From: Fibrobacter sp.
GTDB taxonomy: Bacteria > Fibrobacterota > Fibrobacteria > Fibrobacterales > Fibrobacteraceae
Assembly: GCA_024398815.1 (NCBI GenBank)
Contig: JAKSIL010000018.1
Coordinates: forward strand, 1-54,565
Length of the DNA stretch: 54,565 nucleotides
Reading direction: 5' to 3'
Shown here: positions 24,780 through 33,396 of the stretch, in pieces
Position numbering within the stretch: position 1 is the first letter of the stretch
How the letters are laid out: each line of letters starts with the position of its first letter
Made by a program: the position numbers and the translations under genes
Notes under the pieces: generated by a model
The model's database searches: none
Told to the model about the DNA's origin: nothing
What the model saw: only the letters and a program-made list of their open reading frames with translations

Positions 24780-25994
24780 ATGCCGCAAGATTTCACAAAA
24801 TGGGTTGCCTGCTGGGGGAACGCCACCAGCATCAACAATCGTCAAGAAGCCACCTACGCCAAGGATTTGACGCTCCGATACCCCATCCGCATGCGCTTTA
24901 GCGGGAACAAACTGCGCTTCCATTTTTCGAACTTGACAGGCACAGAGGCGGTGACCATCAGCGAAGCTTGCGTAGCCATCAAAAGCGGCGCTACAGAAAG
25001 CGGCATTGCAGAAAACCACGCTGCCGAAAACCTCGCCGCCGAAAACCTCGCGAAATCAGACTACCGACCGGTCTCTATCACCTTCGGCGGAAATGCCCAA
25101 GGCACAATCCCCGCCGGCGAAGAAATTTTGAGCGACGAAATCCCGTTCAATGTTACCGCAGGCGACACAATCGAAATAAGCCTCTACTTCGCAAATTTCA
25201 CGCAAATGAACGCAGGCACGCTTATCACGGGTCCGCTCAGCGGCGGAAAATTCGCCTACGGCAATTTCGCTCGCAGCAGCGAACTTCCTGTCAACCTGAG
25301 CCGCGCCACCAACTGGTTCTACTTTTTGAATACTATTGACGTCTTTACCGAAAGCGGCAACTTTGCGCTCGTCTGCTACGGTGATTCCATCACGGCACAG
25401 GACTGGCCCGATTACCTCACGCTCCGCTGCGAGCGCGATGGCTTCAAGAATGTCGCCATCATCCGCCGCGCCGTCTGCGGCACACGCATTTTACGCGAAT
25501 ACAGTTGCATCACCTATGCGGCGTACGGTTTAAAAGGCGCCACGCGCTTCCCCATCGAATTGAGCGTCGCAGGCGCAAAAGCCGTCATCATCCAGCACGG
25601 CATCAACGACATCATCCACCCTGTGGGCGTGGAAGTCAACAAGTTCAGGCCCTGGAGCGACATGCCCACCGTCGAAGAAATGGAAGAAGGCGTCCGCGAA
25701 CTGTACGTAAAACACGCCAGAACGCTCGGCCTCAAAGTTTACAGCGGCACACTCCTTCCGATTTTCGGGTGGCGTACCTACAACGAAAACCGCGACGTTA
25801 TCCGTAACGCCTTCAACGATTGGCTACGCGCCGCCCCTGAATTCGACGGCTGCGTCGATTTCGACAAGGCGCTCCGCAGTGCAAGCGAACCGCTCAAGTT
25901 CGCCGAAGGCTTCGATAGCGGCGACCATTTGCACCCAAGCGCCAAGGCCTACGAAGCCATGGCCGAATGCGTGCCCGAAGAATTGCTGAAGTAA
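24780..25994 (+). CDS. SGNH/GDSL-family hydrolase
   Basis: A 404-residue protein with an N-terminal beta-rich domain (about 1-190) and a C-terminal SGNH hydrolase domain. The catalytic Ser lies in VCYGDSITAQDW near residue 202, the conserved Asn in QHGINDI near 282, and the Asp/His pair in SGDHLHPSAKAYEAM near 383. Such enzymes are esterases or lipases, and in fibre degraders often deacetylate polysaccharides. No signal peptide is visible, so it may act on imported or internal esters. An Ala/Glu insertion (ENHAAENLAAENLA) near residue 80 looks like a small in-frame duplication. No ribosome site is obvious before the ATG. Confidence 0.85.
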   Translation: MPQDFTKWVACWGNATSINNRQEATYAKDLTLRYPIRMRFSGNKLRFHFSNLTGTEAVTISEACVAIKSGATESGIAENHAAENLAAENLAKSDYRPVSITFGGNAQGTIPAGEEILSDEIPFNVTAGDTIEISLYFANFTQMNAGTLITGPLSGGKFAYGNFARSSELPVNLSRATNWFYFLNTIDVFTESGNFALVCYGDSITAQDWPDYLTLRCERDGFKNVAIIRRAVCGTRILREYSCITYAAYGLKGATRFPIELSVAGAKAVIIQHGINDIIHPVGVEVNKFRPWSDMPTVEEMEEGVRELYVKHARTLGLKVYSGTLLPIFGWRTYNENRDVIRNAFNDWLRAAPEFDGCVDFDKALRSASEPLKFAEGFDSGDHLHPSAKAYEAMAECVPEELLK

Positions 25995-26011
25995 TCGAAA
26001 AGTAAACGGCC

Positions 26012-26950
26012 TTAGTAATTCAAGGCGATGTAAAGGCTGCCGGCGCCAAAACGGCGATCAAAGTCATCGAAGCCGTCCCACATCACATGGTACGTAGCAC
26101 CAATTTCCAACTGGCGCTCCGAATTTCTGAAACAGATGATGCCTGTTTCAAGCCCGGTCGCAAGCCCGATTCCATACTTGTCGCCACCGTCAAGATGCCA
26201 GTCGAACTGCAAGCCAAGCCCAAAGCCGCCGCCCACATAGGGCGTAACAGCCCCTTGACTAAACATATAGCGACCGCCAATCAGCAAAACGTCTTGTAAT
26301 TCAAAATCGCTGAACGAAATATTGAAATTGTTGTTCAGCGTCATGGCACCGTACGGCGTAGCCTCGTAAATACGCCCCACATGCAGCGCCACGGCCAATT
26401 CCCAGTCCCTGTTCGGATTGTCATCTTTGTCTTTCCAGTTGTGCCAAAAAGCGGCACCGATGCCGTAGCTCTTGTAATTGCGGGTCGGGCGCTTGTGTCC
26501 AAAGTTGTCGTTGGCATCGCCATCTGCAGTAGAAATGACTACGTCAACTTCTTGCGCTTCATTTTGGGCGTTGGCGGCAGCCTGTGCCGCAGGCGAATCT
26601 TCTTGCACCAGGTTCGCAAGGGCGGCGATGACAGCCTTATTTATCGCTACATCAAGATTGTCGATAGCAAGAGCCTTTTCGTTGCCGGAGCCTACCACTT
26701 TTCCGTTGTTAATTTGTTCGCAAGCCACCACGATGGAATTGCCCATGGTCATGAGCGTTGTGCGAATCTGGATTTCTGCATTGTCGGTAACAGCGGTATT
26801 TCCGGTCTGGGTGACCGCTACGCGAACGAGGGAGCTCACCATGTTCGGAGCATCGGGCGCAAACTCGGCTCCCGTCGGGTCGAGAACCTGAACATCGACA
26901 GCAAACGCCGATACAACGAAAAAAAGAAAAGCTACAACAATCTTTTTCAT
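26012..26950 (-). CDS. Exported protein with predicted C-terminal beta-barrel
   Basis: The 312-residue protein has a short signal peptide (MKKIVVAFLFFVVSAFA). Residues 20-130 form an N-terminal domain (QIRTTLMTMGNSIVVACEQI, ALAIDNLDVAINKAVIAAL) similar in style to lipoprotein/curli-assembly-like sensing domains. From about 150 on, alternating strands (YGIGAAFWHNW, WELAVALHVG, VTPYVGGGFGLGLQFDWH) end in the aromatic/Tyr residues LYIALNY, typical of outer-membrane barrels. TATATT on the minus strand lies 15 nt before the ATG. Function unknown. It converges on the SGNH gene 17 nt away and diverges from the HTH/ImmA-like gene. Confidence 0.8.
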   Translation of the reverse strand: MKKIVVAFLFFVVSAFAVDVQVLDPTGAEFAPDAPNMVSSLVRVAVTQTGNTAVTDNAEIQIRTTLMTMGNSIVVACEQINNGKVVGSGNEKALAIDNLDVAINKAVIAALANLVQEDSPAAQAAANAQNEAQEVDVVISTADGDANDNFGHKRPTRNYKSYGIGAAFWHNWKDKDDNPNRDWELAVALHVGRIYEATPYGAMTLNNNFNISFSDFELQDVLLIGGRYMFSQGAVTPYVGGGFGLGLQFDWHLDGGDKYGIGLATGLETGIICFRNSERQLEIGATYHVMWDGFDDFDRRFGAGSLYIALNY

Positions 26951-26972
26951 ACTTAAAGTATAAAAAATATAC

Positions 26973-26978
26973 TATTTT
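26973..26978 (+). promoter_or_regulatory. -10 hexamer TATTTT, leaderless geometry
   Basis: Ends 6 nt before the ATG at 26985; no Shine-Dalgarno. Confidence 0.4.
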
Positions 26979-26984
26979 ATTGTC

Positions 26985-27998
26985 ATGGGGAACATGGCCA
27001 AAATACGTGAATTTCTAGCAAAAAACCGCATGACGCAAGACGAGCTCTGTAAGCGCCTTGGTTTGTCGCGCGATACCCTTGTAGATGGCGATGACAAAAA
27101 AATTGGACTTGCTATAAAAACGGCCTTTGGGAAAGGAGCCCCGATTGTAGACGATTCCATGGAAGCCTTGGCTCCGTGGGCACGAAAGTTTCCCGTACGC
27201 AGTTTGCAAAGGCAAGGACTTATCCCTCAAAATATCCAGGGTGCGGAACTCGTAAGCGCCATTTTCAGGTTCATGGGCGTCGCAAGCACTGATGGCTTCA
27301 ACAGCTATTACTCCGCAGTGCAAAACACCGTGAATCCGCAAACCTATGCCGCCTGGATTCGCCTAGGAGAACTCCGCGCCACACGCAGCGACAAGGAATT
27401 TTCCATAAACAAGAAAATGATTGTAGACAACTTATTGTCTCTGCGCAGAAATACGATTTTCAAATCCCAGGAAAAAGGTTATTTTCGCACCAGCGTCAAA
27501 GAAATTTTGAACAACAGCGGAATTGAATTTTTTGAAGTGGAACCCTTCATAACGGCTCCGCTCCCCATCTGCGCCTGTTTCTGGGTCGGAAACCAGCCCG
27601 TGATACAAGTGCCCACCAACACCATGAACGACTCCCAGTTCCTGGAAGCCGTATTCCATGCCGTCGGCCATATTTTACTGCACCCAAAACGAACGATGTG
27701 CTTAATCGCGCCGCAAGCGGCACAAGGCGAAAACAAGCCCGCAAACCACAAACACAGTCTGCCAGCCGCATCCAATATCGAAAAATGCGATGAGGCCATG
27801 CGATTCGCCCAAGACCTGCTTTTGACCGAAGCCGAAGAATGTGAACTTATATGCAACGGGCATTTCATGGAACGCCGCTGCATCACTCATTTCGCGGGAC
27901 AGTTCCACGTGCGCCCAGGAATCCTCGTAGAGCGTTTGCAACAGCAAGGCATGATATCGCTCCGTTCGCCCCTCAACGACTTCAAACAGGCGGTTTAA
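26985..27998 (+). CDS. HTH regulator with degenerate ImmA/IrrE-type peptidase domain
   Basis: A 337-residue cytoplasmic protein. The N-terminus is a Cro/CI-type helix-turn-helix (REFLAKNRMTQDELCKRLGL). The segment LAPWARKFPVRSLQRQGLI (near 60-80) is typical of HTH proteins joined to ImmA/IrrE domains, as in HigA-like antitoxins. The peptidase-like region has EAVFHAVGHILLH near residue 224, where the zinc motif HExxH reads HAVGH: both His remain but the catalytic Glu is Ala. A later DEAMRFAQDLL could supply the third ligand (usually EExA). It probably senses or binds rather than cleaves. No toxin gene is adjacent. The promoter faces that of the beta-barrel gene across 34 bp. Confidence 0.8.
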   Translation: MGNMAKIREFLAKNRMTQDELCKRLGLSRDTLVDGDDKKIGLAIKTAFGKGAPIVDDSMEALAPWARKFPVRSLQRQGLIPQNIQGAELVSAIFRFMGVASTDGFNSYYSAVQNTVNPQTYAAWIRLGELRATRSDKEFSINKKMIVDNLLSLRRNTIFKSQEKGYFRTSVKEILNNSGIEFFEVEPFITAPLPICACFWVGNQPVIQVPTNTMNDSQFLEAVFHAVGHILLHPKRTMCLIAPQAAQGENKPANHKHSLPAASNIEKCDEAMRFAQDLLLTEAEECELICNGHFMERRCITHFAGQFHVRPGILVERLQQQGMISLRSPLNDFKQAV

Positions 27999-28023
27999 GG
28001 GTTCAGGAATCGCAGGCATTTAC

Positions 28024-28029
28024 TATTTT
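28024..28029 (+). promoter_or_regulatory. -10 hexamer TATTTT before murJ, leaderless geometry
   Basis: Ends 6 nt before the ATG at 28036; no Shine-Dalgarno. An overlapping TACTAT at 28021-28026 would give a 3-nt leader. Confidence 0.4.
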
Positions 28030-28035
28030 TAAGCC

Positions 28036-29619
28036 ATGAACAAAGCCGCCATCATCGTCGCCGTCAGTCTTCTCCTCAGCCGTGTGCTGGGAATTTTCCG
28101 TGAAATGCTTTTGGCCCACGCCGCGGGCGTGTCGCTCGAAAAGAACGCTCTCGACTTGGCGTTCATGATTCCGGATATTTTGAATCACGTGGTGAGCACA
28201 GGTTTCCTCTCCATCATCTTTATCCCGATTTTCACGGGTTACAAGGTGGCGGGCGATGAAAAGGGCGGCTGGAAATTCTTCAGCAACGTGCTCAACACTT
28301 TCGGGCTCGTGCTTTTGATTCTTGTGGTGCCGGCGTTCATCTGGATGAAGGAACTCATCGCGCTCCTCACGGTCGATGGTGTGACGCCCGAACTCTTGGA
28401 ACGCGCGACTTACTACGGCCGCATCATTTTGCCGGGCCAGATTTTCATCTTTGTCGGGAGCATCCTGGTTGCGGTGCAGCACACGCGCAAGCAGTTCCTG
28501 ATTCCTTCTCTCACGGGTCTCATCTACAACATTGCGATTGTCGTTGGCGGTATTGCAGGAATTGAAATCGGGAAGCACACCGGCACGAACCTCGGCCTGG
28601 AAGGTTTCGCCTGGGGCGTCCCCGTCGGAAGTTTCATCGGCTTTTTCGCCTTGCAGATTTTTGGCGCAAAGCGCGGCGGCGTCCATTACGAAGTCATCTG
28701 CGAGCCCACGCACCCGGACATTGTTCGCTACTTCAAGATGATGCTCCCGATGTCGCTTGGTGTAGGCTCCATGTTCGGCCTTGAATTCATCATCCGTAGT
28801 TTCGGAGCGAACTTCGGCACTTCGGGCATCAGTAGCCTCAACTACGCCTACCGCGTGATGTACACGCTTGTGGCCGTCTTTGGATTCTCCGTCTCCGTCA
28901 CGAGTTACCCCGACATGGCGCGCCTCGTCAAAGAAGGCCAGATTGCCCAGCTGAACGAAAAAATCTGGAAGAGCCTTTCGCGCATGTTCTGCATCTTGAT
29001 TCCGGCGGTTGTCGCCGTGTGGGCTTTGAGTTTCCCTGCCGTGCGAATCCTCTTTGAACGCGGCGCATTCCAGCGCGAAACGACCGAAGCGATTTCTGAA
29101 ATTCTTCGCTGGTACTTGCCCGTTTCCCTCGGCCTCTGCTTGCAAGCGGTTCTTGTGCGCAGTTTCTACGCAAGCGAACGCATGTGGCTCCCCACGCTTT
29201 TGAACACCGGCATTTTCGCGGCGACCATCCCGGCCTACATCTGGCTTGCAGAGCCTCTCGGCATCAAGAGTGTGCCAATCATCGGTGCTACAGGCGCCAT
29301 TCTGCAGGTCGTCTCCATGATTTACATGTGGGCCAAGAAGAACGGCACCGACGGCATGAAGACAGCGCTTTTGAACATGGGTCGCGCGCTCGTGGCACTC
29401 GGCATCATGATTGCAGCAGCCATCGGCCTCGACCACGTCTCTGGAGAATTTGTCCGCAGCACGAACTTTGTAGTCCTCGTGATTTACGCCTGCGCCGCGG
29501 GCTGCGTTTTGCTTTTCATGACGCTCTTCATCCAGAAAATTTTAGGCAGCAAGGACGCCGGTGATATCTTGAACGAACTCGTCGGCAAAGTATTGCGCAA
29601 GCTGCATTTGAAAAAATAA
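28036..29619 (+). CDS. murJ: MurJ/MviN-family lipid II flippase
   Basis: Flips the peptidoglycan precursor lipid II across the inner membrane. The 527-residue protein has about fourteen membrane helices and the family's opening VAVSLLLSRVLGIFREMLLA. The conserved arginines of the transport cavity appear in SRVLGIFRE and RSFGANFG, followed by LNYAYRVMYTLVAVFGFSVS, VRILFERGAFQ and QAVLVRSFYA. An acidic/basic C-terminal tail is cytoplasmic. The gene stands alone with no ribosome site. The long frame on the other strand is a codon-bias shadow. Together with the PBP1A-type enzyme at 7977 this gives two steps of wall synthesis in the window. Confidence 0.93.
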   Translation: MNKAAIIVAVSLLLSRVLGIFREMLLAHAAGVSLEKNALDLAFMIPDILNHVVSTGFLSIIFIPIFTGYKVAGDEKGGWKFFSNVLNTFGLVLLILVVPAFIWMKELIALLTVDGVTPELLERATYYGRIILPGQIFIFVGSILVAVQHTRKQFLIPSLTGLIYNIAIVVGGIAGIEIGKHTGTNLGLEGFAWGVPVGSFIGFFALQIFGAKRGGVHYEVICEPTHPDIVRYFKMMLPMSLGVGSMFGLEFIIRSFGANFGTSGISSLNYAYRVMYTLVAVFGFSVSVTSYPDMARLVKEGQIAQLNEKIWKSLSRMFCILIPAVVAVWALSFPAVRILFERGAFQRETTEAISEILRWYLPVSLGLCLQAVLVRSFYASERMWLPTLLNTGIFAATIPAYIWLAEPLGIKSVPIIGATGAILQVVSMIYMWAKKNGTDGMKTALLNMGRALVALGIMIAAAIGLDHVSGEFVRSTNFVVLVIYACAAGCVLLFMTLFIQKILGSKDAGDILNELVGKVLRKLHLKK

Positions 29620-29655
29620 GGGATTCCAAATCCTAAAAAAATCCTTCTTCAAAAA

Positions 29656-29684
29656 TTGACTTGCCAAAAATTTCTGAATATATT
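29656..29684 (+). promoter_or_regulatory. Strong leaderless-type promoter
   Basis: TTGACT at 29656-29661, exactly 17 bp, then TATATT at 29679-29684. The ATG at 29691 falls where transcription should begin. This is the clearest example of the pattern in the window. Confidence 0.7.
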
Positions 29685-29690
29685 TAGGCT

Positions 29691-30482
29691 ATGGTAAAAT
29701 CGATTTTCAAAGCCGCGTTCGCCATTTCCATTGCAATTTTGTTTTCGGCATGCGCCGGAACGAAGATGGACTACGCCACCATGGTGAACACCGATACAAA
29801 ACCGGGACCGAACATCCATGGTGCAAGCAAATGCCTGCCCAAGAATTCCGTAGGCTCGCGACTGAGCGGCGGAATCGTGCTGAGCAAGGAAAAGCGCATA
29901 AAGCTTGACGTCGAAAACGAATCTCCCTGGGATTCCGTCAAATTGGACGCACGCTACCACACCTCGTACCTGCCTGTCTACGGAGCCATCGACAAGTTCC
30001 GCAAAGGCGAACTCTTCACCATGCAGGTGGGATTCGGCATCGCCGATGGAATCTATGCGCAAAGCGGATTCGGCATCAACACCAAGTACATGGAACTTGG
30101 AATTTTCTCGTTCCAGAGATTTACGTACCAGAACTTCAAATACGTCGGTTACGAAGTCGACGGCAAAGAAACGAACGACATGATCGAAAATGCCGACAAG
30201 CTGGTCGCACAACTGGGCGCAGGCGCCTTCGGAAGCATTTTCATCGGCCCCATCACACTCGGCTACAACGGAAACATTTACAGGCCGCAGGCATCATTCT
30301 GGTTAAAAGAAAAGAGACCTGATTTCGGACTCGGCATGCCTTACCTGTTTACGAACAACTTCAGCGTTTCGTTCTGGGCCACCGACGATGTAGAAGTCTA
30401 TGTCAACACGACAAACCTGCTTGTAGACTTCAATGGCGGCAACTGGTCGTTTGCCGCCGGCGTGTCAATTTGGTCGTTCTAA
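29691..30482 (+). CDS. Lipoprotein of unknown function, probably periplasmic face
   Basis: The 263-residue protein has a lipoprotein signal (AISIAILFSAC, then AGTKMDYATM). The mature part is beta-rich with frequent aromatic residues (FTMQVGFGIADGIYAQSGFG, TLGYNGNIYRPQASFWL) and ends FAAGVSIWSF, which resembles an outer-membrane barrel end, but the lipid signal is unambiguous. There is no Asp/Ser tether after the cysteine. I do not recognise the family. It lies alone between murJ and the convergent M48-like gene. Confidence 0.78.
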   Translation: MVKSIFKAAFAISIAILFSACAGTKMDYATMVNTDTKPGPNIHGASKCLPKNSVGSRLSGGIVLSKEKRIKLDVENESPWDSVKLDARYHTSYLPVYGAIDKFRKGELFTMQVGFGIADGIYAQSGFGINTKYMELGIFSFQRFTYQNFKYVGYEVDGKETNDMIENADKLVAQLGAGAFGSIFIGPITLGYNGNIYRPQASFWLKEKRPDFGLGMPYLFTNNFSVSFWATDDVEVYVNTTNLLVDFNGGNWSFAAGVSIWSF

Positions 30483-30504
30483 TTTTACGCAATAATTTCG
30501 CTGC

Positions 30505-31056
30505 CTAGAGCAGCAATTTCTTTTTGCGCTGCAGCGCTGTCGGATGTTCACGGTACAGCGCCGCAAACAGCTTAGTATAGGGAATCTCGCATTCGGCCAG
30601 TTCGCGGAATGCCGCCTTTGATTTCGTCTTGCCAAGTTCCTTGTAAGCGTACTTGTCCGCTTCGTACTCCTGATTCCAGCAATACAAATTGAAAATCACG
30701 CGGAATGGTATCGCCACCAGATGCAGCCACAATATGGCCACCCAAAGCGGAAGACCGTTGCGAATAAGCTGCGTCGCCAGAAACCAGATGGCCACCATGG
30801 CAAGGATAATCTTGAAAAGATTCCGCAAAATGGAATGATGATAATTTTGATGACCGCGCTCGTGCAGCTTCGAGAAATCGTTTTCCTTAGGGTCACGGCG
30901 ATTTTCGGGCAAAGGAACGATGTCGTTCACCAGGGGAATCACCCGCAGCACGGCAAAGAGCCCGCCACGCACCTGTGTTGCGCGGCGTTCGCGAATTTCA
31001 ATGACCACGCGGGCCACGAATTCAATACAAAGTAATGTATAAAGGATTACGCCCAT
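30505..31056 (-). CDS. Compact M48-like membrane metallopeptidase
   Basis: A 183-residue protein with the zinc motif HERGH (residues 65-69) in KLHERGHQNYHH. Two hydrophobic segments follow (FKIILAMVAIWFLA and LWVAILWLHLVAIPF), then the third-ligand motif QEYEADKYAYKELG near residue 130, as in M48 (HtpX/Ste24) peptidases. EHPTALQRKKKL near the end matches the family's usual finish. It is much shorter than HtpX (about 290), lacking the N-terminal helices. Its ATG directly abuts the stop of the DUF4954 gene (TAA then ATG), so the two are translated from one message. It may be a quality-control protease or a processing enzyme for that partner. Confidence 0.75.
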   Translation of the reverse strand: MGVILYTLLCIEFVARVVIEIRERRATQVRGGLFAVLRVIPLVNDIVPLPENRRDPKENDFSKLHERGHQNYHHSILRNLFKIILAMVAIWFLATQLIRNGLPLWVAILWLHLVAIPFRVIFNLYCWNQEYEADKYAYKELGKTKSKAAFRELAECEIPYTKLFAALYREHPTALQRKKKLLL

Positions 31057-32925
31057 TTAGATATTCTTGAGAACATTGTTCAAGCGCTTCACCGATTCCT
31101 CGAATCTGGCTTTTTCCCATTCCACGAAGTTCTTGTCGACCGGGTGAGCGTCATCGTAATCATCAAAGATTTCACGACCGCGTTCATTGTCGCGGTCAAG
31201 GCCATGGCTCACGCTTTCAAACCAGCTCTTGCTCAACAGCCTATAGCGTTTCACCAGTTCATCGAGCGTATCGGCCATAGGAACCACGCGGGCAATTTCC
31301 TTGTTCAAATCGCCCGTGATGAGTCTGCGGATTTCCTTGGGAGGCTGCGTCGCAAGCAGAGCGTCATTTTCGACAAATCCTATAACCATGTCGAGTAGGT
31401 AGCGTTCCAGGTATTCGCCATAAATGCGCAGCGCCTCTTGACGCACGCGTTCGCGCATGAAGTTTTCGCCAAGGCCGTCAATATGTTCCTTGGTGTACAC
31501 GTCGCGAATTTCGGAGACTTGCAGACGGTTGTACGCATCGAACACCTGGCGCACGGTTTCGGGATTGTATAAACTGTAGAATGCAGAAGGCACCACGCCC
31601 TTGCCGCGCACGGAATACTTGAAGACGTTGCGGTCGAGAGCGTAGGCGTTGCGGGCATAGTTCCAGCCCGGGACAATTTCGTTCAAGCGCGCAGGGACTC
31701 CCATCAACTGCGGATCGCCAGGGCGAATTAGCGAGAACGGGAACTTGAGCCTCTGCGGAAGCGTGGTGACGCCGCTCGCTATGATGGTGAACGGTGATTC
31801 GCGGTAATTGGCGGGGAACTTGACATTCACGCCAAGGCCGAAGAACATTCCCTGTCCTGGCATCACCTCCTGATCGGGCATGCGGCCAGTGTGGTTGCTC
31901 CCCACGTTCGCGCCATACCCCAGATTACCGCAGCCTTCCGGCCACAGAGCGGCAATCAATAGCGAATGATGGTGCATCTGGGTAAGCGGTCCCATATAGG
32001 AACTGTTGACTTCGCCCTCTTCGATGTGGCAGCACGGGGCGATGACCGACGACTTGACGATGGCCTTGCTTGCGATTTTCACACGGCTCATCAGAACGGA
32101 ACCCTGCACTTCGGCGCCCGTATGCACCTTGACGCCGGCCTGCACATTCGAATTTTCAAGAATCACGGAATCGTAGATATGCGTAGATTCTTCAAGAGAG
32201 CTGAGGATTACCGAATTGCGAATCTTGGAAGCGCCTTCAATTCGTGCGTGGGCGCCTATCCAGCTGTTGCGGACAATGTTCGTATTGCTCACGACGGCTC
32301 CCTTCCCGACTACGCCAAACGGCACGGCGGAATCTTCGCGGAACTGCTTGAGCTGTTCAGCAAAGGCAGCCTCCACATCAGGTTCAGCCTTGTGGAACAG
32401 CTGCAAGTCGACAAGGTCGGCGGTAATGTCGGGGAAAACCAAAATGGACCTGCCGCCCATTTCGTTGCCTACATTCATCGTGGAGCCTATCATGTATCCG
32501 ATTTTTCCGCTACTGACAAGGGAACCCACATTGTTGACCACGGCACTGCTGCGCACAAGCACGTTGCTCAACATGGCCACCTTGTTCACAAGGGCGTTCT
32601 CGATAATGCTATTGTGCACAAGACTGTCGTAAATGCCCGTCGGGAAAGAAACATCACCGGGCAAAAGAAGCGTCCCGTAAAAAGCAGGCAAACGCACATC
32701 GCCCGAAAAAACAGAGTTGTAGATACGATTCGGGGCAAACGCCGACTCGACCAGCACGCGGCTCCAGTCTTCGCAGCGGTTCCCGTTTTTTTCCAGTGCG
32801 ACAATTTCGTCGGCGGTAAGCGGACGGAATTTATTACCCGAAGCCTTTGCCGCCCTGAAACCTTCCGCCAAAGACAGCAAAACACTATTTTTTAGCACTT
32901 TTTTTAACTTCAACAATCTCTGCAT
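31057..32925 (-). CDS. DUF4954-type left-handed beta-helix protein
   Basis: The 622-residue protein is made largely of hexapeptide-like strands (SVFSGDVRLPAFYGTLLLPG, NIVRNSWIGAHARIEGASKI, SVILENSNVQAGVKVHTGAE), as in left-handed beta-helix acyltransferases and sugar-nucleotide enzymes. The conserved GYGANVGSNHTGRMPDQE and NVKFPANYRESPFTIIASG are hallmarks of DUF4954, known in Bacteroidota, spirochaetes and Fibrobacter. The last roughly 200 residues are helical. The function of the family is not known. No ribosome site is present; TATTTT at 32932-32937 (minus) is 6 nt from the ATG. It is divergent from the next gene with only 27 bp between the start codons. Confidence 0.85.
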   Translation of the reverse strand: MQRLLKLKKVLKNSVLLSLAEGFRAAKASGNKFRPLTADEIVALEKNGNRCEDWSRVLVESAFAPNRIYNSVFSGDVRLPAFYGTLLLPGDVSFPTGIYDSLVHNSIIENALVNKVAMLSNVLVRSSAVVNNVGSLVSSGKIGYMIGSTMNVGNEMGGRSILVFPDITADLVDLQLFHKAEPDVEAAFAEQLKQFREDSAVPFGVVGKGAVVSNTNIVRNSWIGAHARIEGASKIRNSVILSSLEESTHIYDSVILENSNVQAGVKVHTGAEVQGSVLMSRVKIASKAIVKSSVIAPCCHIEEGEVNSSYMGPLTQMHHHSLLIAALWPEGCGNLGYGANVGSNHTGRMPDQEVMPGQGMFFGLGVNVKFPANYRESPFTIIASGVTTLPQRLKFPFSLIRPGDPQLMGVPARLNEIVPGWNYARNAYALDRNVFKYSVRGKGVVPSAFYSLYNPETVRQVFDAYNRLQVSEIRDVYTKEHIDGLGENFMRERVRQEALRIYGEYLERYLLDMVIGFVENDALLATQPPKEIRRLITGDLNKEIARVVPMADTLDELVKRYRLLSKSWFESVSHGLDRDNERGREIFDDYDDAHPVDKNFVEWEKARFEESVKRLNNVLKNI

Positions 32926-32931
32926 AGCCTA

Positions 32932-32946
32932 AAAATAGACTAAATT
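32932..32946. promoter_or_regulatory. Back-to-back -10 hexamers in a 27-bp divergent gap
   Basis: TATTTT (minus, 32932-32937) lies 6 nt from the ATG at 32925, and TAAATT (plus, 32941-32946) lies 6 nt from the ATG at 32953. The two hexamers are 3 bp apart, so RNA polymerase could not sit on both at once. Confidence 0.45.
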
Positions 32947-32952
32947 AAGGCG

Positions 32953-33396
32953 ATGATGAAGGATGTTCTCTTCAACTTGATTAAAAAACAGCACCTAAAT
33001 ATTTCCATCTACACCGAGGAAATATTTGAAAGGCGTTGCCAAGAAGAAATTATCCGCAGCGACGAGGAGCAAAGCTCCTTTGTTTACCTTGAATTCAGCT
33101 TTGAAGGAATAAAGGCAGAACTGCCGGACGAAGAAGAACATCTTCAGTTTTGGGAACTGTTCATGGCAGCCCTCTCGAAAAACCGAGGCAGCGACATCAT
33201 GGGCTTCCTGGAACACCAGAGCGGCATCGGCATATTGCTCCTGGATTCTAAGCTGAACGGATGGACCCGCGTAAAAGGCCGTCTGGAACAACTGGCTTCG
33301 GAACACGGCATGCAAAAGATGAAATCGTTGCTCGAAAAAACCGTGAACCCCATCGTGTACCCGACTTGCATACAGGACACCGAAGAGACTAAATGA
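32953..33396 (+). CDS. Small GGDEF-like protein coupled to a glycosyltransferase
   Basis: A 147-residue cytoplasmic protein. The stretch NRGSDIMGFLEHQSGIGILL, followed by DSKLNGWTRVKGRLEQLASE, has the spacing of the strand-turn-strand and following helix of GGDEF domains, but the GGDEF signature is replaced (EHQSG). It should not make cyclic di-GMP. Similar shortened domains occur near exopolysaccharide glycosyltransferases. Its stop overlaps the glycosyltransferase start (ATGA at 33393-33396), so translation is coupled and the product may control or assist that enzyme. A second ATG at 32956 is possible. The GGDEF relation is an inference from pattern. Confidence 0.65.
   Translation: MMKDVLFNLIKKQHLNISIYTEEIFERRCQEEIIRSDEEQSSFVYLEFSFEGIKAELPDEEEHLQFWELFMAALSKNRGSDIMGFLEHQSGIGILLLDSKLNGWTRVKGRLEQLASEHGMQKMKSLLEKTVNPIVYPTCIQDTEETK

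Noticed and set aside
28003..29436. Minus-strand frame of 477 codons opposite murJ
   Set aside because: Antisense shadow; charged low-complexity sequence, no start signal.
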